From Clostridia bacterium (GTDB lineage Bacteria > Bacillota > Clostridia > Oscillospirales > Butyricicoccaceae): DNA of 7,853 nucleotides. The stretch is from NCBI GenBank assembly GCA_017560175.1, contig JAFYOK010000250.1, positions 1 through 7,853 of the forward strand, given 5' to 3'. Shown here in pieces: positions 1 to 5,504 of the stretch (positions are counted from its first letter, which is position 1; every line of letters starts with the position of its first letter). The notes beneath the pieces were generated by a model, which saw nothing but the letters and a program-made list of their open reading frames with translations, was not told the DNA's origin and ran no database searches. A program made the position numbers and the translations under genes.

Positions 1-866
1 GCACAGCCGTCACAGCCGCTGCCGCAGTAGCAGACATCGGTACATTCGCCGCAGATGCCGCAGTTGTCACACCATCCGCTGCTTTCCATACAGTCCTTAC
101 AGTAGCCGCAGTCGACACAGATCTCGCCGGTGCAGTTGCCGCACTGTTCGAGGCAGCCGGGGCAGACATCGGTACAGCTGTCGCAGCCGTTGCCGCAGTA
201 GCAGACAGCCTCGGCACATTCGCCGCAGATATCGCAGTTATCACACCATCCGCTGCCGCCGACGCAGTCGATGCAGTAGCCGCAATCAACACAGATGTCG
301 CCGGTGCAGTTGCCGCACTGCTCCAGGCAGCCGGGGCAGACATCGGCGCAGTCGGAACAGCCATTGCCGCAGTAGCAGACATCGGTACATTCGCCGCAGA
401 TGCCGCAGTTGTCACACCATCCGCTGCCGCCGACACAGTCTTTGCAGTAGCCGCACTCGACACAGATCTCATCGGTGCAGTTGCTGCACTGTTCCAGGCA
501 GCCGGGCCAGACATCGGCACAGTCGGCGCAGCCTTCTCCGCAGTAGCAGACCGATCCGTCGGCACAGTCGCCGCAGATGCTGCAGTTTGCACACCAGCCG
601 CTGCCGCCGGCACAATCGATGCAGTAGCCGCATTCAACACAGATGTCACCGGTGCAGTTGCCGCATTGTTCGTAGCAGCCGGGGCAGATATCGGTGCAGT
701 TTTCGCAGCCTTCGCCGCAATAGCAGATGATGGCACAGTCGGCGCAGACGCTGCAGTTTGCACACCATCCGCCGTCGTCATAAGCGCAGTCTTCGCAGAC
801 CTCGCCGCATTCGACGCAGAGCAGAACATTTTCACAGTTGGTACAGGTTTCGCCGCAGCTGTCGCA
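1..866 (-). repeat. Tandem 171-180 bp coding repeats (57-60 aa Cys units)
   Basis: Inside the Cys-rich gene, five consecutive units can be aligned by their CPGC-LEQC-NC-TGDIC-CGYC-DC-GWC-NC-CGEC-CYCG-GC order. In transcription order they lie at 866-687 (degenerate, 60 residues), 686-510 (59), 509-339 (57), 338-165 (58) and 164-1 (cut by the window). The last units are nearly identical, and divergence rises toward the N-terminus, which suggests recent expansion at the C-terminal side. Unit lengths differ by whole codons, so the frame is kept. Confidence 0.9.
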
Positions 867-1907
867 GAGGGTCGCGCAGTTGTCGCAGCCTTCCAGGCAG
901 TCACAGATGACGGCACAGCCGCCGCAGGTATAGCAGTTGTAGCAGAATTCGTCGTCGCCGACACAGGAGGGGCATCTGCCGCAGGTTTCACAGATCCAGT
1001 CGGCACATTCCAGGCAGTTGGCGCCGCAGCCTTCGCAGACATATTCGCAGTTTTCACAGCTGCCTTCGCAGTTTTCGCAGACCTGAATGCAGCACTGGCC
1101 CAGGCAGCAGTTTTCGCAGAAGAACTCCAGACAGTCGGAGCAGTATTCGCCGCAATCCTGGCAGATCTTTTCGGGAGCACATTCGCTGCAGAGGCTGCCG
1201 CAGCCGTCGCAGACGTTGTCGCTCTTTTCGCCGCAGCCGCCGCATCGGTCATCACATTCACAGCACTCGTTGTCGATGCACATGCCGCAGTCCTCGCAGA
1301 TGATGGCACATTCGCTGCAGCTCTGATCGCAGTTTTCACAGACGATGGCGCAGCAGTCGCCCAGCTTGCAGGTGTCGCACCAGTAATTTCGGCAATCCTT
1401 GCAGTATTCTTCGCAATCGGAGCAGATTTCATCGTCGGCACATTCGCTGCACTTTTCCCAGCAGCCAACGCAGAGCTTGTTGCTCTTTTCACCGCAGTTG
1501 TCGCATTTGTTGTCGCAGTCGCAGCAGTTTTCCAGGCAGTAGCCGCATTCGTCACACTTCTGGTCTTCGTTGTCCAGACACTCGCCGCAATCGGTGCAGT
1601 GCCACTCTTCGTAGCAGTCGGAGCGGTCGCTGTCTTCCGAGCAGTGGTTGCCGCCGTCACAGATCCAGTCTTCGGCGATCCTGCCGCCGCAGTGTTCACA
1701 ATAGAGATCCTCTTCCCAGGAGGCCCGGGCCTCCAGCGTCAGACCGCCCGACCAGGTCACTTCCACGGGGGCATGGAGGTCATCTGCAGGTGGGTGTTCC
1801 GCGCCGTGGTCATGGCTGTCCGGGCCGTGGATATGGATCCGCGGAATACCGTTGAACAGCATGAGCAGCGTCAGCAGGATACTGAGCAGTTTGCGGGTGG
1901 TTTTCAT
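1..1907 (-). CDS. Exported cysteine-rich repeat protein (3' end beyond window)
   Basis: The frame is open on the minus strand from an ATG at 1907 to the window edge, giving 635 complete codons without a stop. The start is set by a near-perfect AAAGGAGG site 8 bases upstream. Residues 1-20 look like a signal peptide (basic MKTTRK, then a Leu-rich core). The expected mature N-terminus is His-rich (H25, 27, 32, 34, 38, 45). No Cys occurs before residue 70, so it is not a lipoprotein. From C70 onward almost everything is CxxC pairs separated by 2-6 residues, rich in Asp, Glu, Gly and Asn and poor in Lys and Arg. Two 87-residue modules (138-224, 225-311) precede units of 57-60 residues; one unit carries 16 Cys in 58. 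I do not recognise the family. The pattern fits serial zinc-ribbon or knuckle metal sites, or a disulfide-rich surface protein. The C-terminus, and so any cell-wall anchor, is not visible. It is transcribed divergently from the LuxR-type gene. Confidence 0.88.
   Translation of the reverse strand, partial: MKTTRKLLSILLTLLMLFNGIPRIHIHGPDSHDHGAEHPPADDLHAPVEVTWSGGLTLEARASWEEDLYCEHCGGRIAEDWICDGGNHCSEDSDRSDCYEEWHCTDCGECLDNEDQKCDECGYCLENCCDCDNKCDNCGEKSNKLCVGCWEKCSECADDEICSDCEEYCKDCRNYWCDTCKLGDCCAIVCENCDQSCSECAIICEDCGMCIDNECCECDDRCGGCGEKSDNVCDGCGSLCSECAPEKICQDCGEYCSDCLEFFCENCCLGQCCIQVCENCEGSCENCEYVCEGCGANCLECADWICETCGRCPSCVGDDEFCYNCYTCGGCAVICDCLEGCDNCATLCDSCGETCTNCENVLLCVECGEVCEDCAYDDGGWCANCSVCADCAIICYCGEGCENCTDICPGCYEQCGNCTGDICVECGYCIDCAGGSGWCANCSICGDCADGSVCYCGEGCADCADVWPGCLEQCSNCTDEICVECGYCKDCVGGSGWCDNCGICGECTDVCYCGNGCSDCADVCPGCLEQCGNCTGDICVDCGYCIDCVGGSGWCDNCDICGECAEAVCYCGNGCDSCTDVCPGCLEQCGNCTGEICVDCGYCKDCMESSGWCDNCGICGECTDVCYCGSGCDGC
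975..1496 (-). repeat. Duplicated 261-bp (87-aa) Cys module
   Basis: Within the Cys-rich gene, residues 138-224 and 225-311 align over their length. Each begins CGEKS, continues with an LC/VC-x-GC segment and an SECA block, and then has EYC-x-DC, a CC-x(2-3)-VCENC segment and an SC-x-x-C motif. The two copies are clearly diverged, so this duplication looks older than the C-terminal tandem array, which has a different period. Confidence 0.75.
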
Positions 1908-1912
1908 CGTCG

Positions 1913-1923
1913 TTTCCTCCTTT
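1913..1923 (-). promoter_or_regulatory. Ribosome binding site of the Cys-rich gene
   Basis: Read on the minus strand this is AAAGGAGGAAA, a near-perfect anti-Shine-Dalgarno match, placed 8 bases before the ATG at 1907. It decides the start codon and is strong evidence that the minus strand is the coding strand of the 1-1907 region. Confidence 0.85.
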
Positions 1924-1978
1924 GTGAAAGGATCCTTACCTTGCGGCAGCGGTCCATGGTTGCTTCATAGAATGCCGA

Positions 1979-2000
1979 AGGACTGCCTTGCAGCAGTCCT
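1979..2000. repeat. Perfect hairpin, 8-bp stem
   Basis: AGGACTGC (1979-1986) and GCAGTCCT (1993-2000) are exact reverse complements around a 6-base loop. The hairpin sits in the leader of the minus-strand Cys-rich gene, about 70 bases before its ATG. No T-run follows on either strand, so a terminator is unlikely. Together with the adjacent hairpin it looks like an intergenic palindromic repeat. Confidence 0.6.
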
Positions 2001-2005
2001 CCCTC

Positions 2006-2030
2006 GGTGGAGGGGCATCGCCCCTCCACC
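2006..2030. repeat. Perfect hairpin, 11-bp stem
   Basis: GGTGGAGGGGC (2006-2016) and GCCCCTCCACC (2020-2030) pair perfectly around a 3-base loop. It lies five bases from the 1979-2000 hairpin, between two divergent genes, and has no T-tract. It may belong to the same family of short palindromic elements seen around 6363-6514 and at the window's right end. Confidence 0.65.
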
Positions 2031-2059
2031 TTGAATCAATCCCCACTTTGTGGTATATT
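2031..2059 (+). promoter_or_regulatory. Candidate sigma-70-type promoter for the LuxR-type gene
   Basis: TTGAAT (2031-2036) and TATATT (2054-2059) are separated by 17 bases and match the consensus at 4 of 6 and 5 of 6 positions. A transcript would start near 2066-2070, at the edge of the nested inverted-repeat element, leaving a leader of about 260 bases before the ATG at 2329. This is assigned by eye; other AT-rich stretches in the spacer could also serve, including on the minus strand. Confidence 0.4.
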
Positions 2060-2069
2060 ATTAGCATAA

Positions 2070-2149
2070 ATGGGGTGGGCTCTGTAATCGTTGGCGCGGC
2101 GACAGAGCCTTTGTATCGGACGGACAATCCGACAGCTGAGGGACCCCAT
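2070..2149 (+). ncRNA. Candidate structured leader element (three nested stems)
   Basis: Outer arms ATGGGGT (2070-2076) and ACCCCAT (2143-2149) are perfectly complementary. Inside lie GGCTCTGT (2078-2085) with ACAGAGCC (2102-2109), an 8-bp stem with a 16-base loop, and TCGGA (2116-2120) with TCCGA (2128-2132). This makes a closed three-way junction of 80 bases. It does not match any riboswitch consensus I can recall. Its place just after the candidate promoter favours a plus-strand 5' leader RNA, but perfect inverted repeats fold equally well on the minus strand, and a dispersed palindromic repeat is an equally good explanation. Confidence 0.4.
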
Positions 2150-2239
2150 GAATAACATTTTCATGTTCGAGGCAAGTTTTATGCCCTCCTTAATATACAC
2201 TTGCAATTTATTTATAGCAGATACCCATCCGGTTGTCGC

Positions 2240-2318
2240 CACACTTTGCCGCGGCAAAGGGCAGAAAGTGTGGGAAAAAGGGTGGGAAAAAGTGTGGGAT
2301 GACCAAAAATATTTGGTC
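2240..2318 (+). promoter_or_regulatory. Palindromes, short direct repeats and hairpin before the LuxR-type start
   Basis: CTTTGCCGCGGCAAAG (2244-2259) is a perfect 16-bp palindrome. CACACTTT (2240-2247) can alternatively pair with AAAGTGTG (2265-2272), which would break that palindrome. Near-repeats of GTGGGAAAAAG follow at about 2269-2299. GACCAAA (2301-2307) and TTTGGTC (2312-2318) form a 7-bp hairpin ending immediately before the GGAGGGG ribosome binding site. These could be operators or a translational control element; the sequence does not say which. Confidence 0.4.
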
Positions 2319-2328
2319 GGAGGGGAAA

Positions 2329-3465
2329 ATGACAATGAAGAATATTCTTACAGGCGCATTCGCGCTTGGACTGCCGCTGATGCTCACCGGATGCGGAGCA
2401 GGCAGCGGCAATGACGTGAGTGCTGCAAGTATTTATGGTACGGCGGCGGTGCTGTCGCTCTTTCTGCTGATCGGTTATTGCCTGATCGAGCGCAGGCGCG
2501 ACAGATGGTTTCTGCTGCTCTTTTCATCGGTACTTGTGGTCAACATCGGCTATTATATGCTGTCCACTTCCCATGGGCTGGAAGGGGCATTGATGGCCAA
2601 CCGCATCTCCTATCTGGGCAGCGTATTCCTGCCGCTGTCCATGCTGATGACCATTCTGGACGTCACCGGTCTGTGTTATAAGAAGCGGCTGCCGACTCTG
2701 CTGCTGACCCTTGCGGCGGTGGTCTTTCTGATCGCGGCCAGCCCCGGATATCTGGACATTTATTATAAGGAAGTGTCCTTTGTGGTGGTGGATGGTGTTT
2801 CCATGCTGCAGAAGGTCTATGGTCCGCTGCATTCGATCTATGCGGTCTATCTGCTCTCCTATTTCGCAGCCATGGTGGCTGCCATTCTGCAGGCAGGCGC
2901 AAAGCACAAGTTGGAATCGGTCGGTCAGGCCGTCATTCTGGCCATTGCCGTACTGGCCAACATCGGCGTATGGTTTGCCGAGCAGGTGACCGATTTCAAT
3001 TTTGAGTTTCTGTCGATCTCCTATATCATCAGCGAGCTCTTCCTGTTGGGCCTTCACCTGATGGTGGCCGAACAGCAGCGTTTGAAAAGCCTTGTGAGTC
3101 ACCAGGAACAGGAACTGAGCGAAACGGCCCGCACTCTGAGTCAGACCGAAAAGGCCCTCAGCCGGGCTGTGGCAGAGGCCTCTGTTTCTGCTGCCGCAAA
3201 AGAGGCGGCGGACGATGGGGCGGTCAGCGACCATAAGATCCGCCAGTTTGCCGATGGCATTTCGGAGCTGACCCCTACGGAAAAAGTCATCTTTGATGCC
3301 TATCTGCAGCGCATGTCCGGCAAAGAGGTCATGGCCATGCTCAATATCAAGGAAAATACGCTCAAGTTCCACAACAAGAACCTCTATCAGAAGCTGGGCG
3401 TTTCTTCCCGTAAGGAACTGCTGGAGCTCCATAAGCAGATCCAGGCAGAAGAGGAGAACCGATAA
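2329..3465 (+). CDS. Membrane-tethered LuxR-family transcriptional regulator with 7TM-like sensor region
   Basis: A 378-residue protein. The start at 2329 follows GGAGGGG (2319-2325) at short spacing; ATG at 2335 is a possible alternative, and the upstream in-frame ATG at 2233 is Lys/Gly-rich and lacks a comparable site. Residues 1-22 resemble a lipoprotein signal (LMLTGC, C22). About seven hydrophobic segments follow between roughly residues 33 and 248, like the HisKA_7TM-type sensor region of Gram-positive kinases. A polar helical linker (about 255-300) comes next, and a GerE/LuxR helix-turn-helix from about 314 (LTPTEK, SGKEVMAMLNIKENTLKFH, KLGVSSRKELLEL). There is no kinase or receiver domain, so it is a one-component regulator whose DNA-binding domain is probably held at the membrane. 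The ligand is unknown. It diverges from the Cys-rich gene, a possible target by position only. Confidence 0.85.
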   Translation: MTMKNILTGAFALGLPLMLTGCGAGSGNDVSAASIYGTAAVLSLFLLIGYCLIERRRDRWFLLLFSSVLVVNIGYYMLSTSHGLEGALMANRISYLGSVFLPLSMLMTILDVTGLCYKKRLPTLLLTLAAVVFLIAASPGYLDIYYKEVSFVVVDGVSMLQKVYGPLHSIYAVYLLSYFAAMVAAILQAGAKHKLESVGQAVILAIAVLANIGVWFAEQVTDFNFEFLSISYIISELFLLGLHLMVAEQQRLKSLVSHQEQELSETARTLSQTEKALSRAVAEASVSAAAKEAADDGAVSDHKIRQFADGISELTPTEKVIFDAYLQRMSGKEVMAMLNIKENTLKFHNKNLYQKLGVSSRKELLELHKQIQAEEENR

Positions 3466-3488
3466 AAGACATCTGCATACCACAGACA

Positions 3489-3520
3489 AAAAGCCCGCTG
3501 CAATATGCAGCGGGCTTTTC
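3489..3520 (+). terminator. Rho-independent terminator after the LuxR-type gene
   Basis: AAAAGCCCGCTGCA (3489-3502) pairs perfectly with TGCAGCGGGCTTTT (3506-3519) around a 3-base loop. The stem's T-rich 3' arm provides the U-run. It begins 24 bases after the stop codon, so the LuxR-type gene is monocistronic and separate from the kinase operon. Confidence 0.9.
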
Positions 3521-3548
3521 AATACAGGGGGTGAGGGGCGATTCTGAA

Positions 3549-3575
3549 GGGAAGCGTTGCAACGCTTTTGTTCCC
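3549..3575. promoter_or_regulatory. Palindromic candidate operator upstream of the kinase operon
   Basis: AAGCGTTGCAACGCTT (3552-3567) is a perfect 16-bp palindrome, flanked by GGG on the left and TTCCC a few bases to the right, which extends the symmetry imperfectly. It ends about 23 bases upstream of the candidate -35 of the kinase gene, a common place for a dimeric regulator to bind. The binding protein is unknown; candidates include the LuxR-type or SARP-like regulator, though neither typically uses such a site. Confidence 0.45.
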
Positions 3576-3589
3576 TTTCGTGTTGTATA

Positions 3590-3618
3590 TTGTTGAAGAA
3601 AATGAAGTGTGGTATGAT
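3590..3618 (+). promoter_or_regulatory. Candidate sigma-70-type promoter of the kinase-regulator operon
   Basis: TTGTTG (3590-3595) and TATGAT (3613-3618) have a 17-base spacer; the -10 matches 5 of 6 consensus positions. It lies after the preceding terminator and 35 bases before the kinase ATG, whose GGAGG site is at 3641-3645. The fit to spacing and context is good, but the -35 is weak. Confidence 0.55.
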
Positions 3619-3653
3619 ATATCCAAAGAGAGAAATACACGGAGGCAGGCTTT

Positions 3654-5504
3654 ATGGAAGAAGTAAAAGACAGAAGTGAAATGGGGAAAAATCCATGCCT
3701 GCGGGCGGCAGGCATCCTGCTGCTGGTGCTGCTGGCAGGGGTGCTCCTGTGGTACAATCATGCCACCAGTCAGCAGGCCATGAGTGCCCTTGTGGCACAG
3801 GTGCGCTTTGAGGGCGAATACCGCATCGAGGACGGCGCGTGGCAGACCATCGTTCCCGGGCAGCACATCCCGGCCACCAAAGGTGATGTCACCCTGCGCG
3901 GCAACTTTCATATGTTGGCCCCTGACGGCGAATATGTCGGCCTCTATACCGGAGATCTGCCCATCTCCCTTTACAGCAACCATATCAATCTGACCATTTA
4001 TGAAGGAGAAAATGAGCCTTACGTACTCGATGTAGAGAACCCTTTATATGGCAATTCTGCTTGCAGTGTATATTGGGGCGCTTATGTGCTGACAGGCGAA
4101 AGCGAAGCCCCCATCGAGATCCGCATCCATAATCCCCATCGGTTCGGCAATGAGAATGCCGTGGATGAACTGCTGTCGGAAGTGGCCCTGTGGTCGGGTA
4201 TCGATTTTGAAAAGGGCATCATGGATCGTGACCGCACCCAGCGTAATATCGGCCTGTTTTTCCTCACCGTCGCCCTGCTCATGCTGGGCTCGGCGCTCTT
4301 TTCCACCCTGCTGCACCTGCAGAGCGATCTCCTTCTCTGGCAGATCGGTGCGGCTATCCTTTCGGCCGGTGTCTACCTGCTGTACAGCGGCCGCGGTGTA
4401 CCTTTCTGGAATGAAAAGGTCTCCATCAACACATCGATTTTCGGCATCTCCATCATGGCCTATATGCTCTTCATTTCGAGCATCATCACCGATTTTCTGC
4501 AGCGCTGCAAAAGAATCGGCCACTATACCATGTTGGTGCTCTACGGTGCCGTTGGAATTTTTCTGCTGCTGCCCGTGGTCAGCGGAATCCTTTTTTACGA
4601 CGTCTGGCTGGCCTGGACGGTGGTGCAGAGCATGGTCAATCTTGTGCTGCTGGGCTGTATGATGGCGGATTTTGCAGCATTGAAACCCCTCCGGCGATTG
4701 GGCATGTTGGGCATTGCCATGCCCCTCCTGGCCTTTGAGGCCGACATTTTCGGCACCGCCATGGGCTGGTGGGCAGGCGGTCTGGCCTCCAAATATATCT
4801 TCTTTGTCCTTTTCGCAGGTGCGCTGTTTATCGTTCTGCGTGTCATTCCCGAGGGTATCTATGCTGCCGCTAAGGCCAAGGAACTGGAAGTCGAGAAAAA
4901 TATGGCGCTGGCCGAGCTCAAGGAGAGCCGCGTTGCCATCATGCTGTCTCAGATCAAACCCCATTTCATCTATAACACTCTGGGCACCATCGAGCGCATG
5001 TGCCTCAAGGATCCCCAGAAGGCCTTTGAGCTTGTCCGCAACTTCAGTCTCTATCTCCGCGGTAACTTCAGCGAGCTGGACAGCGTCACACCCATCCGCT
5101 TTTCCGAAGAACTCAAACATGTGGAATATTATGTAAATATTGAAAAAGTTCGTTTCCCCGATATGACCATCCGATACGATGTGGAGACCACCGATTTCGT
5201 TCTGCCTGCCCTGTCGGTGCAGCCGTTGGTGGAGAATGCCATCAAGCATTGCCTTATGCGTCTGGAGAGCGGCGGCACGGTGGTCATCCATGCCTATGAA
5301 ACCGAGGATCATTTCTGCGTAGAAGTCAGCGATGACGGCGCAGGCTTTGATATCCATGCCCCTGTGGATGGCAAAAAGCACGTTGGCCTCCGCAATATCC
5401 GCAGCCGACTGAAGGATATGGTCAATGGCGAACTGATTCTGGAAAGTACACCGGGCGTTGGAACAAAGGCGCTGATCCGTATTCCCAAGGAGGTAAATGC
5501 ATGA
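3654..5504 (+). CDS. 7TM LytS-type sensor histidine kinase
   Basis: A 616-residue membrane kinase with ATG 8 bases after GGAGG. Residues about 17-34 form a first membrane helix. About 35-197 form an extracytoplasmic, beta-rich domain (motifs VRFEGEYRIEDGAW and GDVTLRGNFHML) resembling the ligand-binding ectodomains of 7TMR-DISM receptors. About 199-400 hold a cluster of hydrophobic helices consistent with the 7TM unit. The kinase core is of the LytS/YehU kind (His_kinase plus HATPase_c): QIKPHFIYN places the phospho-acceptor at H437, the N-box is LVENAIKH (N528), the G1 box is DDGAGF (560-565) and the G2 region is GLRNIRSRL from 578. All key residues are present. It should autophosphorylate on an external signal and pass phosphate to the response regulator encoded next, whose ATG overlaps its stop. 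The signal is unknown; a carbohydrate or other small ligand is only a family-based guess. Confidence 0.92.
   Translation: MEEVKDRSEMGKNPCLRAAGILLLVLLAGVLLWYNHATSQQAMSALVAQVRFEGEYRIEDGAWQTIVPGQHIPATKGDVTLRGNFHMLAPDGEYVGLYTGDLPISLYSNHINLTIYEGENEPYVLDVENPLYGNSACSVYWGAYVLTGESEAPIEIRIHNPHRFGNENAVDELLSEVALWSGIDFEKGIMDRDRTQRNIGLFFLTVALLMLGSALFSTLLHLQSDLLLWQIGAAILSAGVYLLYSGRGVPFWNEKVSINTSIFGISIMAYMLFISSIITDFLQRCKRIGHYTMLVLYGAVGIFLLLPVVSGILFYDVWLAWTVVQSMVNLVLLGCMMADFAALKPLRRLGMLGIAMPLLAFEADIFGTAMGWWAGGLASKYIFFVLFAGALFIVLRVIPEGIYAAAKAKELEVEKNMALAELKESRVAIMLSQIKPHFIYNTLGTIERMCLKDPQKAFELVRNFSLYLRGNFSELDSVTPIRFSEELKHVEYYVNIEKVRFPDMTIRYDVETTDFVLPALSVQPLVENAIKHCLMRLESGGTVVIHAYETEDHFCVEVSDDGAGFDIHAPVDGKKHVGLRNIRSRLKDMVNGELILESTPGVGTKALIRIPKEVNA

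Noticed and set aside
1..866. CRISPR array
   Set aside because: The regular spacing of about 170-177 bases comes from protein-coding tandem repeats that stay in frame. There are no short identical repeats with unique spacers.
3..1970. Long plus-strand open frame rich in Ala, Phe and Val opposite the Cys-rich gene, including an ATG-started ORF of 434 codons at 666-1970
   Set aside because: It is in exact antisense register with the minus-strand codons: TGC reads GCA, GGC reads GCC, GAA reads TTC. It stays open because the minus-strand protein avoids TTA, CTA and TCA codons. It has no signal or domain logic and no ribosome binding site; the minus strand has both a signal peptide and AAAGGAGG.
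2006..2030. Rho-independent terminator
   Set aside because: The stem is strong but there is no T-tract on either strand, and it lies between the starts of two divergent genes, where no transcript needs to end.
2070..2149. Known riboswitch such as TPP or c-di-GMP
   Set aside because: A CTGAG near the 3' arm faintly recalls TPP leaders, but the conserved TPP core downstream is missing and no other consensus fits.
2265..2300. DnaA-box cluster or replication origin
   Set aside because: The minus strand shows TTTTTCCCAC repeats, which only loosely resemble DnaA boxes; there is no AT-rich unwinding region and no replication gene nearby.
2233..2328. Longer N-terminus for the LuxR-type regulator from ATG 2233
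   Set aside because: The extra 32 residues are Lys/Gly-rich, come from the palindrome and direct-repeat region, and would bury the signal-like sequence. The ATG at 2329 has a proper ribosome binding site.
2524..3522. Minus-strand 332-codon open frame
   Set aside because: Antisense shadow of the LuxR-type gene; no ribosome binding site or recognisable domain, and it overlaps the terminator.
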